Shown piece by piece: positions 1-10,238 of a DNA stretch of 64,000 bases; the stretch's first letter is position 1, and each line of letters opens with the position of its first letter. A program made the translations under genes and the position numbers. The stretch is from Micrasema longulum (lineage: Eukaryota; Arthropoda; Insecta; Trichoptera; Brachycentridae): NCBI GenBank assembly GCA_022494885.1, contig JAGVSM010003564.1, forward strand, positions 38,530 to 102,529. The letters run 5' to 3'. The notes beneath the pieces are model-generated. The model saw nothing but the letters and a program-made list of their open reading frames with translations. It did no database searches and was not told the origin of the DNA.

Positions 1-27
1 ACATAATATATTTATTCAACTGGGTGT

Positions 28-385
28 TTTTACAGTATAATATTTTATAGGCCCTTGGATTGGATGCTTAAGACTGATCATCTTACCTTCCTACCTTACA
101 TATTATACTCATAATCGAGATCTACGTTCAAGGCGCACGAAATAAATGCGTTAATGTGTTTTTACGCTTCCCGGTAGAGATGCCTCGATATTTAAGTATA
201 TTATATATTCGTGAATACTGACCTGCTGATTTTTATCTAAGCTTAACCGGACAGCGTCACAGCAGACTGCCGCATTCTTTCCGTGCCAGTGGACCCTGAC
301 TATACCTGCCCTTGGTGTAATAAAATAGTGCCTTATGCACCATTTCGTACGAATAAGGAATTATTACATATTGTTATTATAATGA
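28..385 (+). repeat. Fragmented SINE-B copy with an unrelated repeat piece inside
   Basis: Bases 28-105 match the central part of SINE-B (described at 57941-58203), including the segment around TAAGACTGATCATCTTACC. Bases about 310-385 match its 3' end (TTGGTGTA followed by a diverged tail). Between them, from about 111, lies another repeat with the motif ATAATCGAGATCTACGTTCA, which recurs at 60410. The tRNA-like head is absent. This is a decayed, interrupted copy. Confidence 0.5.
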
Positions 386-661
386 CTTGAAGGTGGTCAA
401 AGAAAAATGGTTATTGTGGAGAATGAATATAATATAAAGCAATACGTTTTATAACTAGGGAGGTCTGAATCTGAGTGCCGTTCGAGTGATCATTTTCGGC
501 CTCCTGCCGATGCCAACGTTCCACGTGGCTCCACCTATTCTCACGTCATGACTGGCACTGCAGCGACATCTCTTGAGCAGTGAGTGTCATAACTTCACTA
601 CAGTTATTATTATGTGCAAACTAATTTATATGGATACATTTTTTGCATTTTAAAATAACTT
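386..661. other. Unassigned AT-rich DNA
   Basis: No open frame, RNA gene or recognised repeat. A slightly GC-richer stretch lies at about 475-580. Confidence 0.4.
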
Positions 662-827
662 AAAAGGGTAACCCGCTAAACCTTTAGAGGTTTGTCAGCA
701 TGTAAGAAAGAAAGCATATAAAAGTGAGAAAAAATCTTTCATGGATTTTCTTCTTGCATCTGGCGGAAATCGAACCCGCAATACCAGTTTCACAGTTTGT
801 CGTCTAACCAGCTTCGCCACAGCGCCT
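662..827 (-). mobile_element. SINE-C, tRNA-derived, minus strand
   Basis: On the minus strand a tRNA-like head starts near 827 with a GGCGCTGTGGCG A-box region and a B box read as GGGTTCGATTTCC. The body contains AAAGATTTTTTCTCA and ends in a hairpin made from CCTCTAAAGG-like arms near 680-700. The same head, body and terminal hairpin occur in the same order at 27160-27362, so this is a SINE family and not an isolated tRNA pseudogene. The A-box region is diverged and no functional tRNA can be folded. Confidence 0.7.
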
Positions 828-1440
828 GTCATTTACATTTTACTTTGAAAATTACAATCTTTATCACTATTTGTTTTTTGTTTTCATTTGTATTCATACA
901 AAGGTTTCAAAGTTTTATTGGGTAAATAATTATTATCAGAGATTACTAGATAAGAACAATCCCAATATACAGGATATAGGAAATAGAAACCGAAAAAAGG
1001 AGATTGTATAAGTTCTGAAATACAACACAATTAATTGAATTTCTGATTCAATAGCGGTTTCCTCACATTTCGTTACTACATACAGATAATATCGTTCGGA
1101 GTTCGGAACTGATTTTCATTCAAGTTTAGTATTATGATCAGGGTTACCAACTTCCTGATGGCTAACTAAACGATAACTTTAATATCATAGTTGTGAATAA
1201 ACTCGTTTATGACTTTTATCGTTAAAATTATTCAATAAAATTGTAATACTATGAACCAAGCTGCTTTAAACCTTTAAACTCTATTTCTGTACGCAACATA
1301 CGTTTATATTTTATTTTTTTATCTATTTTTGTATTTTTAGTATATTTTATAAATTTTTTTACTTTTATATTGTTTTCATACTCATGTAAATGTTATCAAC
1401 CATAAAATAACCAAATTTTGTAAATGGGGTCTAGAATTCC
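828..1440. other. Unassigned AT-rich DNA
   Basis: No gene, RNA or repeat recognised. T-rich near 1310-1380. Confidence 0.4.
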
Positions 1441-1617
1441 AACCGTCCATACGCTTAGTAGCTGCAAGACGTGCTGTCATCTCACTCCGTATTATTATAA
1501 TTATAAATTATTTTTTTATTTCATTAGTACACTAAATTACTTGATCAATTTTTAAAATGTGTAAATGTGGGCAAAATTTCTTACCGTCCATGGGCTCTGT
1601 AGCTGCAAGACGTACTG
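1441..1617 (+). repeat. Two copies of a GCTGCAAGACGTGCTG motif repeat
   Basis: A segment of about 36 bases, starting CCGTCCAT and ending GCTGCAAGACGTGCTG (or GTACTG), is present at 1441-1476 and 1581-1617, and a third time at 2106-2141. Spacing inside the segment is the same in all three. It occurs next to family P sequence and may be an outer part of that element. Confidence 0.6.
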
Positions 1618-1652
1618 TAATCAAGCTCCTATCTGTTAAATTTGAAATTGAT

Positions 1653-2085
1653 CTTTAAATTTATTTCAACAGAGAGGGAAAACGTTTTTGAGAAAGGAAA
1701 ATGGAAGTCTAGGCATTTACAGGGCTTATGACCTGTCATTGGCTGGTTTAAGTGGCCACTTTACACACTGTGTAACATTTACCATTCTGCCCATGTTTGA
1801 AGATCCACATTTCCTTAACTCTTTCATCTGTTGACTTTTGTGAAGTAGGGAGCTGAAACCTTGGCAGAATGGTGAATGTTACACAGTGTGTAAAGTGACC
1901 ACTTAAACCAGCCAATGACAGGTCATAAGCCCTGTAAATGCCTAGACTTCCATATTCCCTTCTCAAAAACGTTTTCCCTCTCTGTTGAAATAAATTTAAA
2001 CATGAACAACTCCCTAGGGAGAGAATCCAGCCAGTCTGCAAGCATTTGGACATACTCAAACATTGTTGAAATTGATCTTAATTGG
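1653..2085. repeat. Family P element, foldback copy with 138-base arms
   Basis: This is the reference copy of the commonest repeat in the window. The left arm (1653-1791) is the reverse complement of the right arm (1863-2000), separated by 71 bases that contain another family P segment (CATCTGTTGACTTTTGTGAA). The arms hold short perfect palindromes: TTACACAGTGTGTAA (1879-1893) and AAGTGGCCACTT (1750-1761). A third, CTCCCTAGGGAG, lies at 2010-2021 after the right arm, followed by the CCAGCCAGTCTGCAA block. No coding sequence is visible; open frames across it are just readings of the repeat. About 20 full or partial copies in both orientations occur in 64 kb. The family has no reverse transcriptase, tRNA head or poly-A tail, so a non-autonomous DNA or Helitron-like element is possible, but I cannot classify it. 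Confidence 0.85.
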
Positions 2086-2105
2086 GAACGAGGAACTAGA
2101 ATCCC

Positions 2106-2141
2106 AACCGTCCATGCGTTCTGTAGCTGCAAGACGTGCTG
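2106..2141 (+). repeat. Third copy of the GCTGCAAGACGTGCTG motif
   Basis: Same segment as at 1441 and 1581, directly downstream of the family P element, preceded by CTAGAATCCCAACCG, which also precedes the first copy. Confidence 0.6.
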
Positions 2142-2210
2142 GGATACTTATTTATTTTACAGCGCCCTTGAGGTGATTTTCTCAAAAATGCCCTACATAA
2201 AGTAACTAAC

Positions 2211-2213
<3 letters not shown>

Positions 2214-2253
<40 letters not shown>

Positions 2254-2268
2254 GTATGATATACGCTA
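2214..2268. repeat. TA dinucleotide microsatellite
   Basis: A long (TA)n run followed by degenerate TATG units. Confidence 0.95.
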
Positions 2269-2577
2269 TAATATACATGAAAAGACACATACGGAATTTC
2301 GATTTGTGTCTAATATCTCAAAGATTGTAGCCTGCAACCCTAATTGGGTACTAATTGCAATACTTCTAATAGGTTTTACTACGGTTTGTTCCGATCGAAT
2401 AAACTAAAATCTCATCAGTTCCTTATTCGTTTCTAATTATCGGTGGAGATCAAAGCAATACAACTCATTTATACAAAAAAGTACAAAAATACAATTAAAT
2501 ATACAACAGTAGGGAATTGGGACTGTGATGATTCTGGGGAATAAAAGCTCTGTATTAGAAAATACTTTGTAGTAAGA

Positions 2578-2832
2578 GAAAACGCCGTCTGATTTTTCTT
2601 CATACAAACGTATTCTCGTATTTTCTCCCTGGATTGTGGCACTACAGCGGTGATATTTTTACACACTATTGATATTTACCATAGGCGTGTCCCTTTTGTT
2701 TTAGTTTTTTGATAAATTATTTGTTATGGCGCTAGGACCCATACAAAAGCCCAAAAAACGTTCAGTTTTATCTGCCCTCTTTAGACGTACGATATACGCA
2801 AAGGTTTCGATACAGAAAAGTTCATTCTAATT
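2578..2832 (+). repeat. Repeat family K, copy 1
   Basis: Begins near AACGCCGTCTGATTTTTCTT and contains CATACAAACGTATT, then CCATAGGCGTGTC, a T-rich stretch, and CAGTTTTATCTGCC followed by a TACGATAT-like segment. The same blocks in the same order are at 34655-34905, with a partial copy at 34008-34108. No tRNA head or protein homology is visible, so the class is unknown. Confidence 0.75.
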
Positions 2833-2949
2833 CTCTTTCTTTAAAAAAATTATTTGAATTGGTTCAGATTTGGGATGCGGAAATCGAGAGTACGAGACGA
2901 GAGAGTGACAGAAAAACTATATTTAAATACCTATTCACAAAATCACTCA

Positions 2950-3310
2950 TCCACCGGTTTAAATAGTCACTTTGCATACTTTACACATTCACTATTCTCT
3001 TATACAAGTGTGGATTTAATACTTGCAAGAAAACAAGCAACAAATTTAGATTTTAAAATCCAGCCTGTCTACAAACATTTGAACACACTCAAAACATTGT
3101 TTTTTAAACTAACTGGTATAATAAGAAGTATAAAAAATAAATAAGTGTTTCCAGGTGAAATAATTCAGTCAAATGTATCTCACCCGTATCAATAAAGGTT
3201 TTAGCTCTTTTACTCTTAAACCAGCCAATAGCGGGCCCTAAAAATGCCTAGACTTTCATATTACTTTCTCAAATATATTTTCCCTCTCTTTGCAATGAAT
3301 GTAGATTTTT
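2950..3310. repeat. Family P, diverged inverted copy
   Basis: Bases 2950-3030 read as the minus orientation of the P core (CCGGTTTAAATAGTCACTTT, then ACACATTCACTATTCT). Bases 3052-3310 are plus orientation: AATCCAGCCTGTCTACAAAC, CTCAAAACATTGTT, ACTGGTATAA, the TCACCCGTATCAATAAAGG block and ATGCCTAGACTTTCATATT. An internal deletion removes the GGCAGAATGG segment. Confidence 0.7.
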
Positions 3311-3634
3311 TTTGCCTTTTTTATGCTTACTTAGTTTGTTCTACCACCATAGTCGAGTGCAGTACCTAGCATTTTTGACGACATTTTGTTAAATACGGAT
3401 TCGGAATCACAAAGAAAATATTTTTATTTCAGTCTTACTTGCGTACCAATATTCCTTCAGGAACCATTAAATTTAGGAAGCAAAACTGCAGTAACTAGGT
3501 TTTTAGTTTATAATTATTTTTATATGAAAAATAAATTAATCTCTCAGATTTTCCTTTTTTTATATAAATGAGATTTAGTGATGACATGCATAGTATTGAA
3601 ACTACAACAAAAACAACATTATTATTTTTTTCTT
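3311..3634. other. Unassigned AT-rich DNA
   Basis: Nothing recognised. A short open frame here has no recognisable content. Confidence 0.4.
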
Positions 3635-3865
3635 GTTTTTCTCAGAAAACATTTTTGTGAAGGGAATATTAAAGTCTAGCCATTTACGGAGCTTAAGACC
3701 TGTTATTGGCTGGTTTAAGTGGCCACTTTCACACTGTGTAAACGCCTGGACTTCCATATTCCCTTCTCAAAAATGTTTCTCTCTCTATTGCAACAAATTT
3801 AGAACTAAATTACTCCCTAGGGAGAAAATCCAGCCTGTCTACAAACATTTTTAAATACTCATAAC
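3635..3865. repeat. Family P, compact foldback copy
   Basis: The minus half (about 3640-3738) and plus half (about 3743-3865) meet almost without a spacer. The plus half includes the CTCCCTAGGGAG palindrome near 3821 and the CCAGCCTGTCTACAAACATT block. Confidence 0.8.
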
Positions 3866-3879
3866 GTGTTTGACCATTT

Positions 3880-3996
3880 TGACTATTTTTTTCATGCATT
3901 TTCAAGAAACTTCGTTGTACAATTAAATACTCTAATTTTTACGGCGTGTAAGAAAACATTTTTTTCCGAAATTTCCGTACCACGGAACTTCCTAAT
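3880..3996 (+). repeat. Fragment of inverted-repeat element M1
   Basis: Matches an internal part of M1 (see 30815-31216): TTCAAGAAACTT, ACAATTAAATACTCTAATTT and TGTAAGAAAACATTTTTT. Confidence 0.6.
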
Positions 3997-4660
3997 TTAA
4001 AATTAAAGTTGTGTTTTAATTATTGGCGTTATTTTATAGATGATCTATAGAAGTTGGAAAACTTTTGCGTTTGTATCGCCGAATAATCTATGTTTATAAT
4101 ACAAACTATAACTTTACTAGTACTGTGTACCGGCTACCGACTGCCGGCTAGACAATTGAGGTGATTAATGAGTCCTTTGTGCTGTATGAAGGGTTATTAA
4201 TATGTATGGCGAAGGAGAATATGATGCTATGAAAAGTGATCCTAACTAATGCATGTTTCGAAAACATGAGAATACTCGACCCCAGTTGTGCAACGAATTG
4301 ATTACTTGGAGTTTTGCATGTTTACGTTATTTTACGTAGTTTCCTTCATAAAATAACATATTTTTGCATATACATATATGCATGTACGTTTTCATCAGAT
4401 GTTAACATGGTAAACACTGGCATATTTTTTTCAAATGCCTAATTTCAAAAATACTTAGACTTGGGTACCAATGAAAGAATATACGATTGTCTCAAGCACT
4501 CTTTACATCTCACTATTGACTCTATATAATAAAGTACCACTGTTATAAAACGCCATTTGCTCTCAGAGCTCCGCTGTGGTGGTCGGTTTTCTCGCGCTGT
4601 GATAAGCGTTAGCCAATGGTTTTTACATGTTTTTAGCGGTTATTTGTCAAATAATATTAC
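3997..4660. other. Unassigned AT-rich DNA
   Basis: No gene or repeat recognised. Confidence 0.4.
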
Positions 4661-4666
4661 CTTGTT

Positions 4667-5310
4667 AAAATAATAATATCAATTCGTTAAAACTTAACGA
4701 TAGAAGAAAAATTATAGACCTTTTAAATATATTCAAAATTGTAAATTCAATATGGGATTGCCCTGAACCATTATCTCTCATCAACAGGCTGCCTTTAAGA
4801 ATGACTAGACAGGTGCCACCGTTTTGTAGCAACAATTCACGGACAGTGTATACTTGTAATGCCGTATTAAATAGACTTCATAAACTCGGCAATAGTTATT
4901 CCCACGTATCTGATATATTTAGTTTTGGGTATTGTTCCTATAGAACAAACCTTTTGAACTTTTTCAAAGATGGTGAATGGTAATTATATTGATTTATTAA
5001 TGCATTTCAAAATATACACAGTTTTTTGTTCACTTTGCCCAGCTGTATGAAACAGTACTTATGATTTTCTTGTTGTATTACTGTAGAATGTTTTATTATT
5101 TAAACTTTCTACTGAATATGCTGTATAATTTTTAGGTTAATTTTTTAAATATAAATCTTGTATAATTTTTAGGTTTAATTTTTTTTTATAAATCTTGGGT
5201 ATGAGGAAATTTATGTTTTTTTTTTTTTAATATTAAGCTAAACATGATAGTATTATAAATGATTGTAAAAGGCAGATTTGCCGTTTATGTTAATAAATAT
5301 ATAAATATAT
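4667..5310 (+). mobile_element. Jockey/CR1-like LINE, 5'-truncated 3' end
   Basis: A continuous frame from about 4667 to the stop at 4981-4983 encodes the C-terminal tail of a non-LTR reverse transcriptase. Recognisable landmarks are LNDRRKIIDLLNIFKIVN, the INRLPLRMTRQVPPF segment and a terminal DIFSFGY, the usual layout after the RT core in jockey/CR1-type ORF2. The RT catalytic core is missing because of 5' truncation. A 3' UTR of about 300 bases ends in a hairpin (GGCAGATTTGCC, near 5271) and an A/T tail of TAATAAATATATAA type. A related but frameshifted copy is at 32850-33310. The clade call rests on motif order only; jockey and CR1 C-termini look alike at this resolution. The element cannot be autonomous. 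Confidence 0.75.
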
Positions 5311-5335
5311 ATATATATATAGTTCCTGGCAAAAC

Positions 5336-6510
5336 ATCAGAAACTTTTCTGCGCATTTGTCGATCTGCAAAAGGCATTTGATAGAGTTGACAGAGAGAAA
5401 TTGTGGAAGGTTTTATCGGAGTATGGAGTAAATGGTAACCTGACAAGGGCTATTGCATCACTGTATAAGGACAGCACAGCATGTGTGAAGGTGAATGGGT
5501 CATTCACATCGTGGTTTAATATTCCGAAAAGAGTCAAACAGGGATGTGTAATGTCACCATGGTTGTTCAACATATACATCGATAACTGTATGAAAGAACT
5601 GAAAGATTTAAGAATGGGAGCAAAAATGAATGGTATAACTATTAACTGTCTTCTGTATGCGGATGATGCCGTGCTTCTTGCTAGCAGCAAAGAAGACCTT
5701 CAATTCTTAGTAACAAAAGTCTACGAGGTATGCAAGAAAAGCGATTTGCTTATGAATGTTGATAAATCGAAATTGATGGTTTTTGAAAGGGATGAAAATA
5801 TAACTAAATGTGAGATCAGCGTGAACGGAGATATTCTGAATCAGGTGGAGAATTTGTGTACCTAGGAAGTATGTTTACTAGGAACGGAAAGGCCGAGAAA
5901 GATATTGAAAGGAGGGTGAGTGCCGGGAACAGGGTGAACGGTGCACTGAAACCTACTTTGGCAAACAAATTTTTATCGCAGGAGGCTAAACTAGCAGTTC
6001 ACAACGGAGTTCTAGTTCCAACTCTAATGTATGGGAGCGAAATATGGAATTGGAAAAATAATGATGAAAGTAGGTTGAATGCTGTTGAAATGCGATCCCT
6101 CAGGCGAATGTGTGGTAAAACAATGTATGATAGGTGCACAAATGTCGAGATCCGTGAAGTGTGTAAGGCTGAGACATGCATTATTGACAGAATTAAAAAA
6201 GGGGTGCTGCGTTGGTTTGGACATGTAGAGCGAATGGACAGCAAAAGAACGACTAAAAAGATCTACGATGCAAATGTTGATGGATGCAGAAAACGAGGAA
6301 GACCGAGAAAGACATGGCACGATCAAGTCCATCAAATACTTGAGATGGACATGTCAAAAGTAGGAATAATCGGCGTGCGTGCATGAGAAGATGTATGAAT
6401 GTAGAGGAAGCGAGGTCTGTATGCCAAGATAGGGTGTTATGGCGTTCTATCCTCTCTGCCTACCCCTACGGGGAAACGGCGTGATGGTTTGTTGTTGTTG
6501 TTGTTGTTAT
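5336..6510 (+). mobile_element. RTE-like non-LTR retrotransposon, 5'-truncated, two frameshifts
   Basis: This is the best-preserved reverse transcriptase in the window. The reading starts inside the RT domain at FVDLQKAFDRV (motif A, first catalytic Asp). It continues through VKQGCVMSPWLF and the LLYADDAVLLA catalytic box, near 5650-5685. A one-base loss near 5851 moves the reading to the frame starting YLGSMFTRNGK, which runs through PTLMYGSEIWNW, LRRMCGKTMYD, VLRWFGHVERMD and RKRGRPRKTWHDQ. A second frameshift near 6380 leads into a last 33-codon stretch ending SAYPYGETA with a stop at 6482-6484. The 3' end is a (TTG)n microsatellite followed by TATATA; the 5' side is also TATATA-rich, consistent with insertion in an AT repeat. 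A short 3' UTR and microsatellite tail are known RTE traits. The endonuclease and N-terminal RT are missing, so it is inactive. Confidence 0.9.
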
Positions 6511-7985
6511 ATATATATATTTATACTTTATTAAAGCAATTACCTATAAATGTTCCATTTTTCAGATTTTAAATCCCTCATTTTTGTATGTCCATTGACT
6601 ACACAACACCGGAAAGCGCGGAAGTAGCACAGTAAGGGAAGGGAGTGTTTTATGGATTTAAGTGTAAAGGTTCTCACTTTATTTGTTCGACGTCTCTAAG
6701 CTTCAATTCATACAGCACCTAATTTTTTGGTTTTGAATCATTCATAATGTTTTAAAACGTTTGGCGACTGTTGTGTGATCAACTCTTATGACTCTGTAAG
6801 TTCGTTTTGCATCCGACATGGGTCGTCATCATCGATCTTTGAGTAATGCTTCCAATTCTTCATCTTCAATTTTTTTAATGCCTGGCGCATTAAAAAAAAC
6901 CATGTATAAAATAATGCTAGCTTTTAAGCTTTGACAAGGGAATAGTCGTGTTCTGAAACTGTTCGGCATATTAAATTTATTTTATTGATTTTACTGAAAA
7001 ACTAAATACTTAGTTAAATTATTTAATACCGAAAATCACAAATTCAGTCGTTCGAAAGTGAAGGTAGTTAGAGTGTTAATTAATCCGTACCTACAATAAA
7101 TAATTTGAGCAATTGAAGGCCTAGTTTTCTAACTTGAATACGAAGGCGTTTTCTACGTTTGTCTGCGATTTATTAAATCAATTAAGAGTGTAAATTTTCA
7201 TTAACACTTTCACGCGGCAGTTAAAGCCTCCATAAATAAATGCCATAAAATCCTTATTTATTATCCTTTCAGACGCCTGGGGTGAGAGGGTTATGAGAAC
7301 AATAGGCAGGAAGGCAAAGGACATCGCAGGACTCGCTTTGATGGGAGAGCAAAGTTTGCCATAGGACACCAAAGGGTTATCTGCAGATATTTTATGAGCA
7401 AAAGGAACAATTAATTCAGAAAATTAACATTTTGGAATTTTTTGAAACGGGGCGGCTAAATTTCGTAAGTATTTTGTTGAAACCAATTTTAATGATTCAG
7501 CATCTTTGTTGTCTTCTTTTCCACACATGATGGTGCATAGGGGACTTAATTGGTACACCAAAAGCAGTGCATTTTGATCATTTATTAGATAAATGAAGGC
7601 AAGATAATCAGTCTCACGCTATGGAACTAAAAAACATTCCAGTAAAATTCTTTTTTTTTTTTTATGGAGACTAAGACCCACAGCAGCCGTAGAGTCAATG
7701 ATGATGATTATGATGGCAATCATAAAATAAAGGAACATTAAAATTATCTTAGCAAAAGCTCGATTCCTTTTGAATTTTCAATGTAGAATTCTATAATACA
7801 ATTATCATTCTGTTTACTGTTTCAAATTATTTTTTTATTTTTAAAATAAATTTCTCTTACATTTTTAGGTTTATATAAAATATTTTACCTTCATTATTGC
7901 AACCTTGTGTTTATTTTTTAAAATTGTTAAAGTTTCTCATTATTATAAGATTATGTTTGTTTTCATTTTGAAAAAATTCTTATAA
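6511..7985. other. Unassigned AT-rich DNA
   Basis: No convincing gene. A 64-codon minus-strand open frame at 7178-7372 has no recognisable domain. Confidence 0.4.
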
Positions 7986-7989
7986 TTTT

Positions 7990-8290
7990 TCTAGTTATTA
8001 AGTTTTATCTTCCTTTATATATTTTACTGTAAGTTTCTCTAATCAGGTTTTTAGCGGGTTTTTTCTGCTGGCGCCTATTTCAATTTTGGTTGGAATTTTG
8101 TTAGTTTATTTATATATGTTTATTATTTCCATAATTATTTTATGTTATTCTTATACTTTTATTTTTGCTGTCTATTGTTTGTGTCTATATTGTTTTTCGT
8201 GCTGTTTTTATTTTTATTGTAAATTAATGTAACTTGTTTTTGGCCGATGTTATTATGGTTTGGTAAAAGGCCCTAATAAACGAAAAAAAA
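7990..8290 (+). mobile_element. Probable LINE 3' UTR, orphan
   Basis: A T-rich non-coding stretch ends in GGTAAAAGGCCCTAATAAACG followed by an A run. This ending resembles the 3' termini of jockey/CR1-like elements elsewhere in the window, and TTGGTAAAAAGTCCCAATAA at about 13572 is similar. No coding part is attached. Confidence 0.4.
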
Positions 8291-8870
8291 TGAAAATATA
8301 CTGTCAATTACAAACACCTCTCTCCCGCTTCCACTTCCACAAAGTCTACTATATACCATTAAGTCTTTCTACTTTTTTAATAATAATTTTCCATGTTTGG
8401 AAATGTGTCCATAAAAATGCCCATTGGGCGTATATATAAATAAATAAATTAAATTAATCAAACTAACATGTCCGAATTTGCGTATTTTTTCTACAATGAC
8501 TAAAATTTGTATTTATAAATGAACACGATTTTCATTTTCAACATTCTAATCACGTTCCGAATTAAGAGTAAAATTTAACAAATGTTTGTAAAAAATATTT
8601 GCCCGCCCGGCTGAGAGAAGAATTTTTCAACTCTTGTTTTGTACAAAGCAAAGTTTATTTTTTTTAATTTAATCTTTGTCCACCAACCCCTCACCAAACT
8701 TTTCTTCTTACAACTCATAATATGCTTTGCATATTTTTCATTTATTTTATTTAAGTTTAAATATGTAAGTCCTGCTTTTTTCTGCTAGCCTTTTTTTAAA
8801 ATTATCACCTGGTAACACTATCTTGAGAGACTCTTTTAAACGAAATACTATCTATTTTAGTTAATATAAT
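8291..8870. other. Unassigned AT-rich DNA
   Basis: Nothing recognised. Confidence 0.4.
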
Positions 8871-8875
8871 TAAAG

Positions 8876-9010
8876 GGGTGAAATCCAGTCTTTTGTCTAC
8901 GAACATTTGGACAAACTCAAATATTGTAATTAAAGGGGTTAACGTGGCTATACTTCCTCGTTCTCTTCTCAAAGAGGTTCATGATTTCTGTTGAAATATC
9001 CATGAATAAT
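8876..9010 (+). repeat. Family P fragment
   Basis: GAAATCCAGTC, GAACATTTGGACAAACTCAA and a diverged TTCTCTTCTCAAAGAGG plus TTTCTGTTGAAAT end. The order is that of the outer part of P, with a deletion of the core. Confidence 0.6.
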
Positions 9011-9685
9011 AACATTATTTAGACTACGCAGAAAAGGGTAGGAAATTCCTCGTATGAAAACCTTCGTACAAGTTCCTTTGTAACCCTGTACGTTTCCGGC
9101 CAGTTAAAATGGTACTTAATAAAATTAATCCGGCCCAATTTATTAGGTGGTGCAAAATGAAGAACCGCAATCAATAATAGGCAAAAAGAGGACAATTTTT
9201 TAACTATACATTAAAACCGGTAGCAGCATATTCATGTTTTCAATTACCAAGAAAATTTAAACAAATTGACTGTATAACAGAACAAAGCCATTAGAGTTAT
9301 TTTTAAAATAAACAGATACACAAGTCAATGTTAAATAAATTAAAAATATAAGCACACAGACAAATAATGTTTTACAATACCATAAATTGGTGCATAAAAT
9401 ATCACCTAAAAAAAAACACAGAATTTAGGAAAAAAAATATAAAAGCCATCTAGAACATGATCATTGATCATAATACTGAAAAAATAAGACTTTATGCAGG
9501 AAAAATTTAAGTCACAAAACTTCATTTTATATTAAAAGTCAGTAAAAAAGTATTATGACACGAGAAAAAACATTTATGAAAAAAAAAACAAATTTCTAAC
9601 AAAAGTTAAGAAATATAATAATAATAATAATAATAATAAAATCTACTGAATATTATTAAATATTTTTATATAACCACTTACCGAC
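9011..9685. other. A-rich unassigned DNA with a short AAT microsatellite
   Basis: Mostly A-rich. An (AAT)n run lies at about 9616-9640. Confidence 0.5.
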
Positions 9686-9691
9686 TTTTCT

Positions 9692-9735
9692 ATGTCTACC
9701 GGTTTCGAGACGCACACGTCTCGTCGTCGGGACAC
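9692..9735 (-). ncRNA. Hammerhead-like hairpin motif, copy 1
   Basis: Read on the minus strand: a helix I strand GTGTC, core CCGACGA, one extra base, helix II GAGACG-loop-CGTCTC, then GAAA, the self-complementary ACCGGT (a minimal helix III), and the second helix I strand GACAT. This order matches a type I hammerhead with a very short helix III, as known from Penelope-like elements. The core differs from the canonical CTGANGA (C for T at its second base), and there is an extra base before helix II, so self-cleavage is doubtful. Confidence 0.5.
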
Positions 9736-10035
9736 CAATTAAACCAACATGCAAAACTCACTGTACACCTTCACCATAGTAATTGAACAAATATATCAAA
9801 CCAATACGACATGCATTTTAGTAAGCACATGCACTGATTAGGACAAACATGCACTATAGAATCTTTTCATTTACATAGCACAAAATAATATAATCCACTT
9901 TATTAAAAAATATATTTGTTGCATCTATCTATATGTAGGTAAAACCGTAACTATGTGTTAAACAACTTATAAATGAAATATGTATACATTGTTATTAGAG
10001 CCTACATAATAACATGTTTGTATGAGCCCTTCTTA

Positions 10036-10130
10036 CCCGTCACAATAGAGCAATATAGCTTCACAGGTCGCAGTGACGTCAGGAGCTTGCATAGCACTGA
10101 CCCCCACCACTTAGAATAAGAATAAGTAAT
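10036..10130 (+). mobile_element. 3' end fragment of an I/R1-like LINE
   Basis: CACAGGTCGCAGTGACGTCA, CACTGACCCCCACC and a TAGAATAAGAATAAG tail match the 3' UTR of the element at 25206-25672, starting near CCCGTCA. Nothing coding is left. Confidence 0.8.
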
Positions 10131-10238
10131 ACTTTACTATAAAAAAATATTTATTCTAATAATGCATGTCTATTATACTGAATGCATTATATGTTTCAGG
10201 GGAAACGATAAATAAATATTTTATTCGTTTAACTCTAA

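Noticed and set aside
2096..2290. Minus open frame rich in Tyr-Ile repeats
   Set aside because: It is a translation of the TA microsatellite.
6001..6335. Minus open frames across the RTE-like element
   Set aside because: Shadows of the plus-strand reverse transcriptase frame.
7178..7372. Minus open frame with FIYGGFNCRV, slightly like the GDFN motif of LINE endonucleases
   Set aside because: The key Asp is missing and no other endonuclease motif is nearby.
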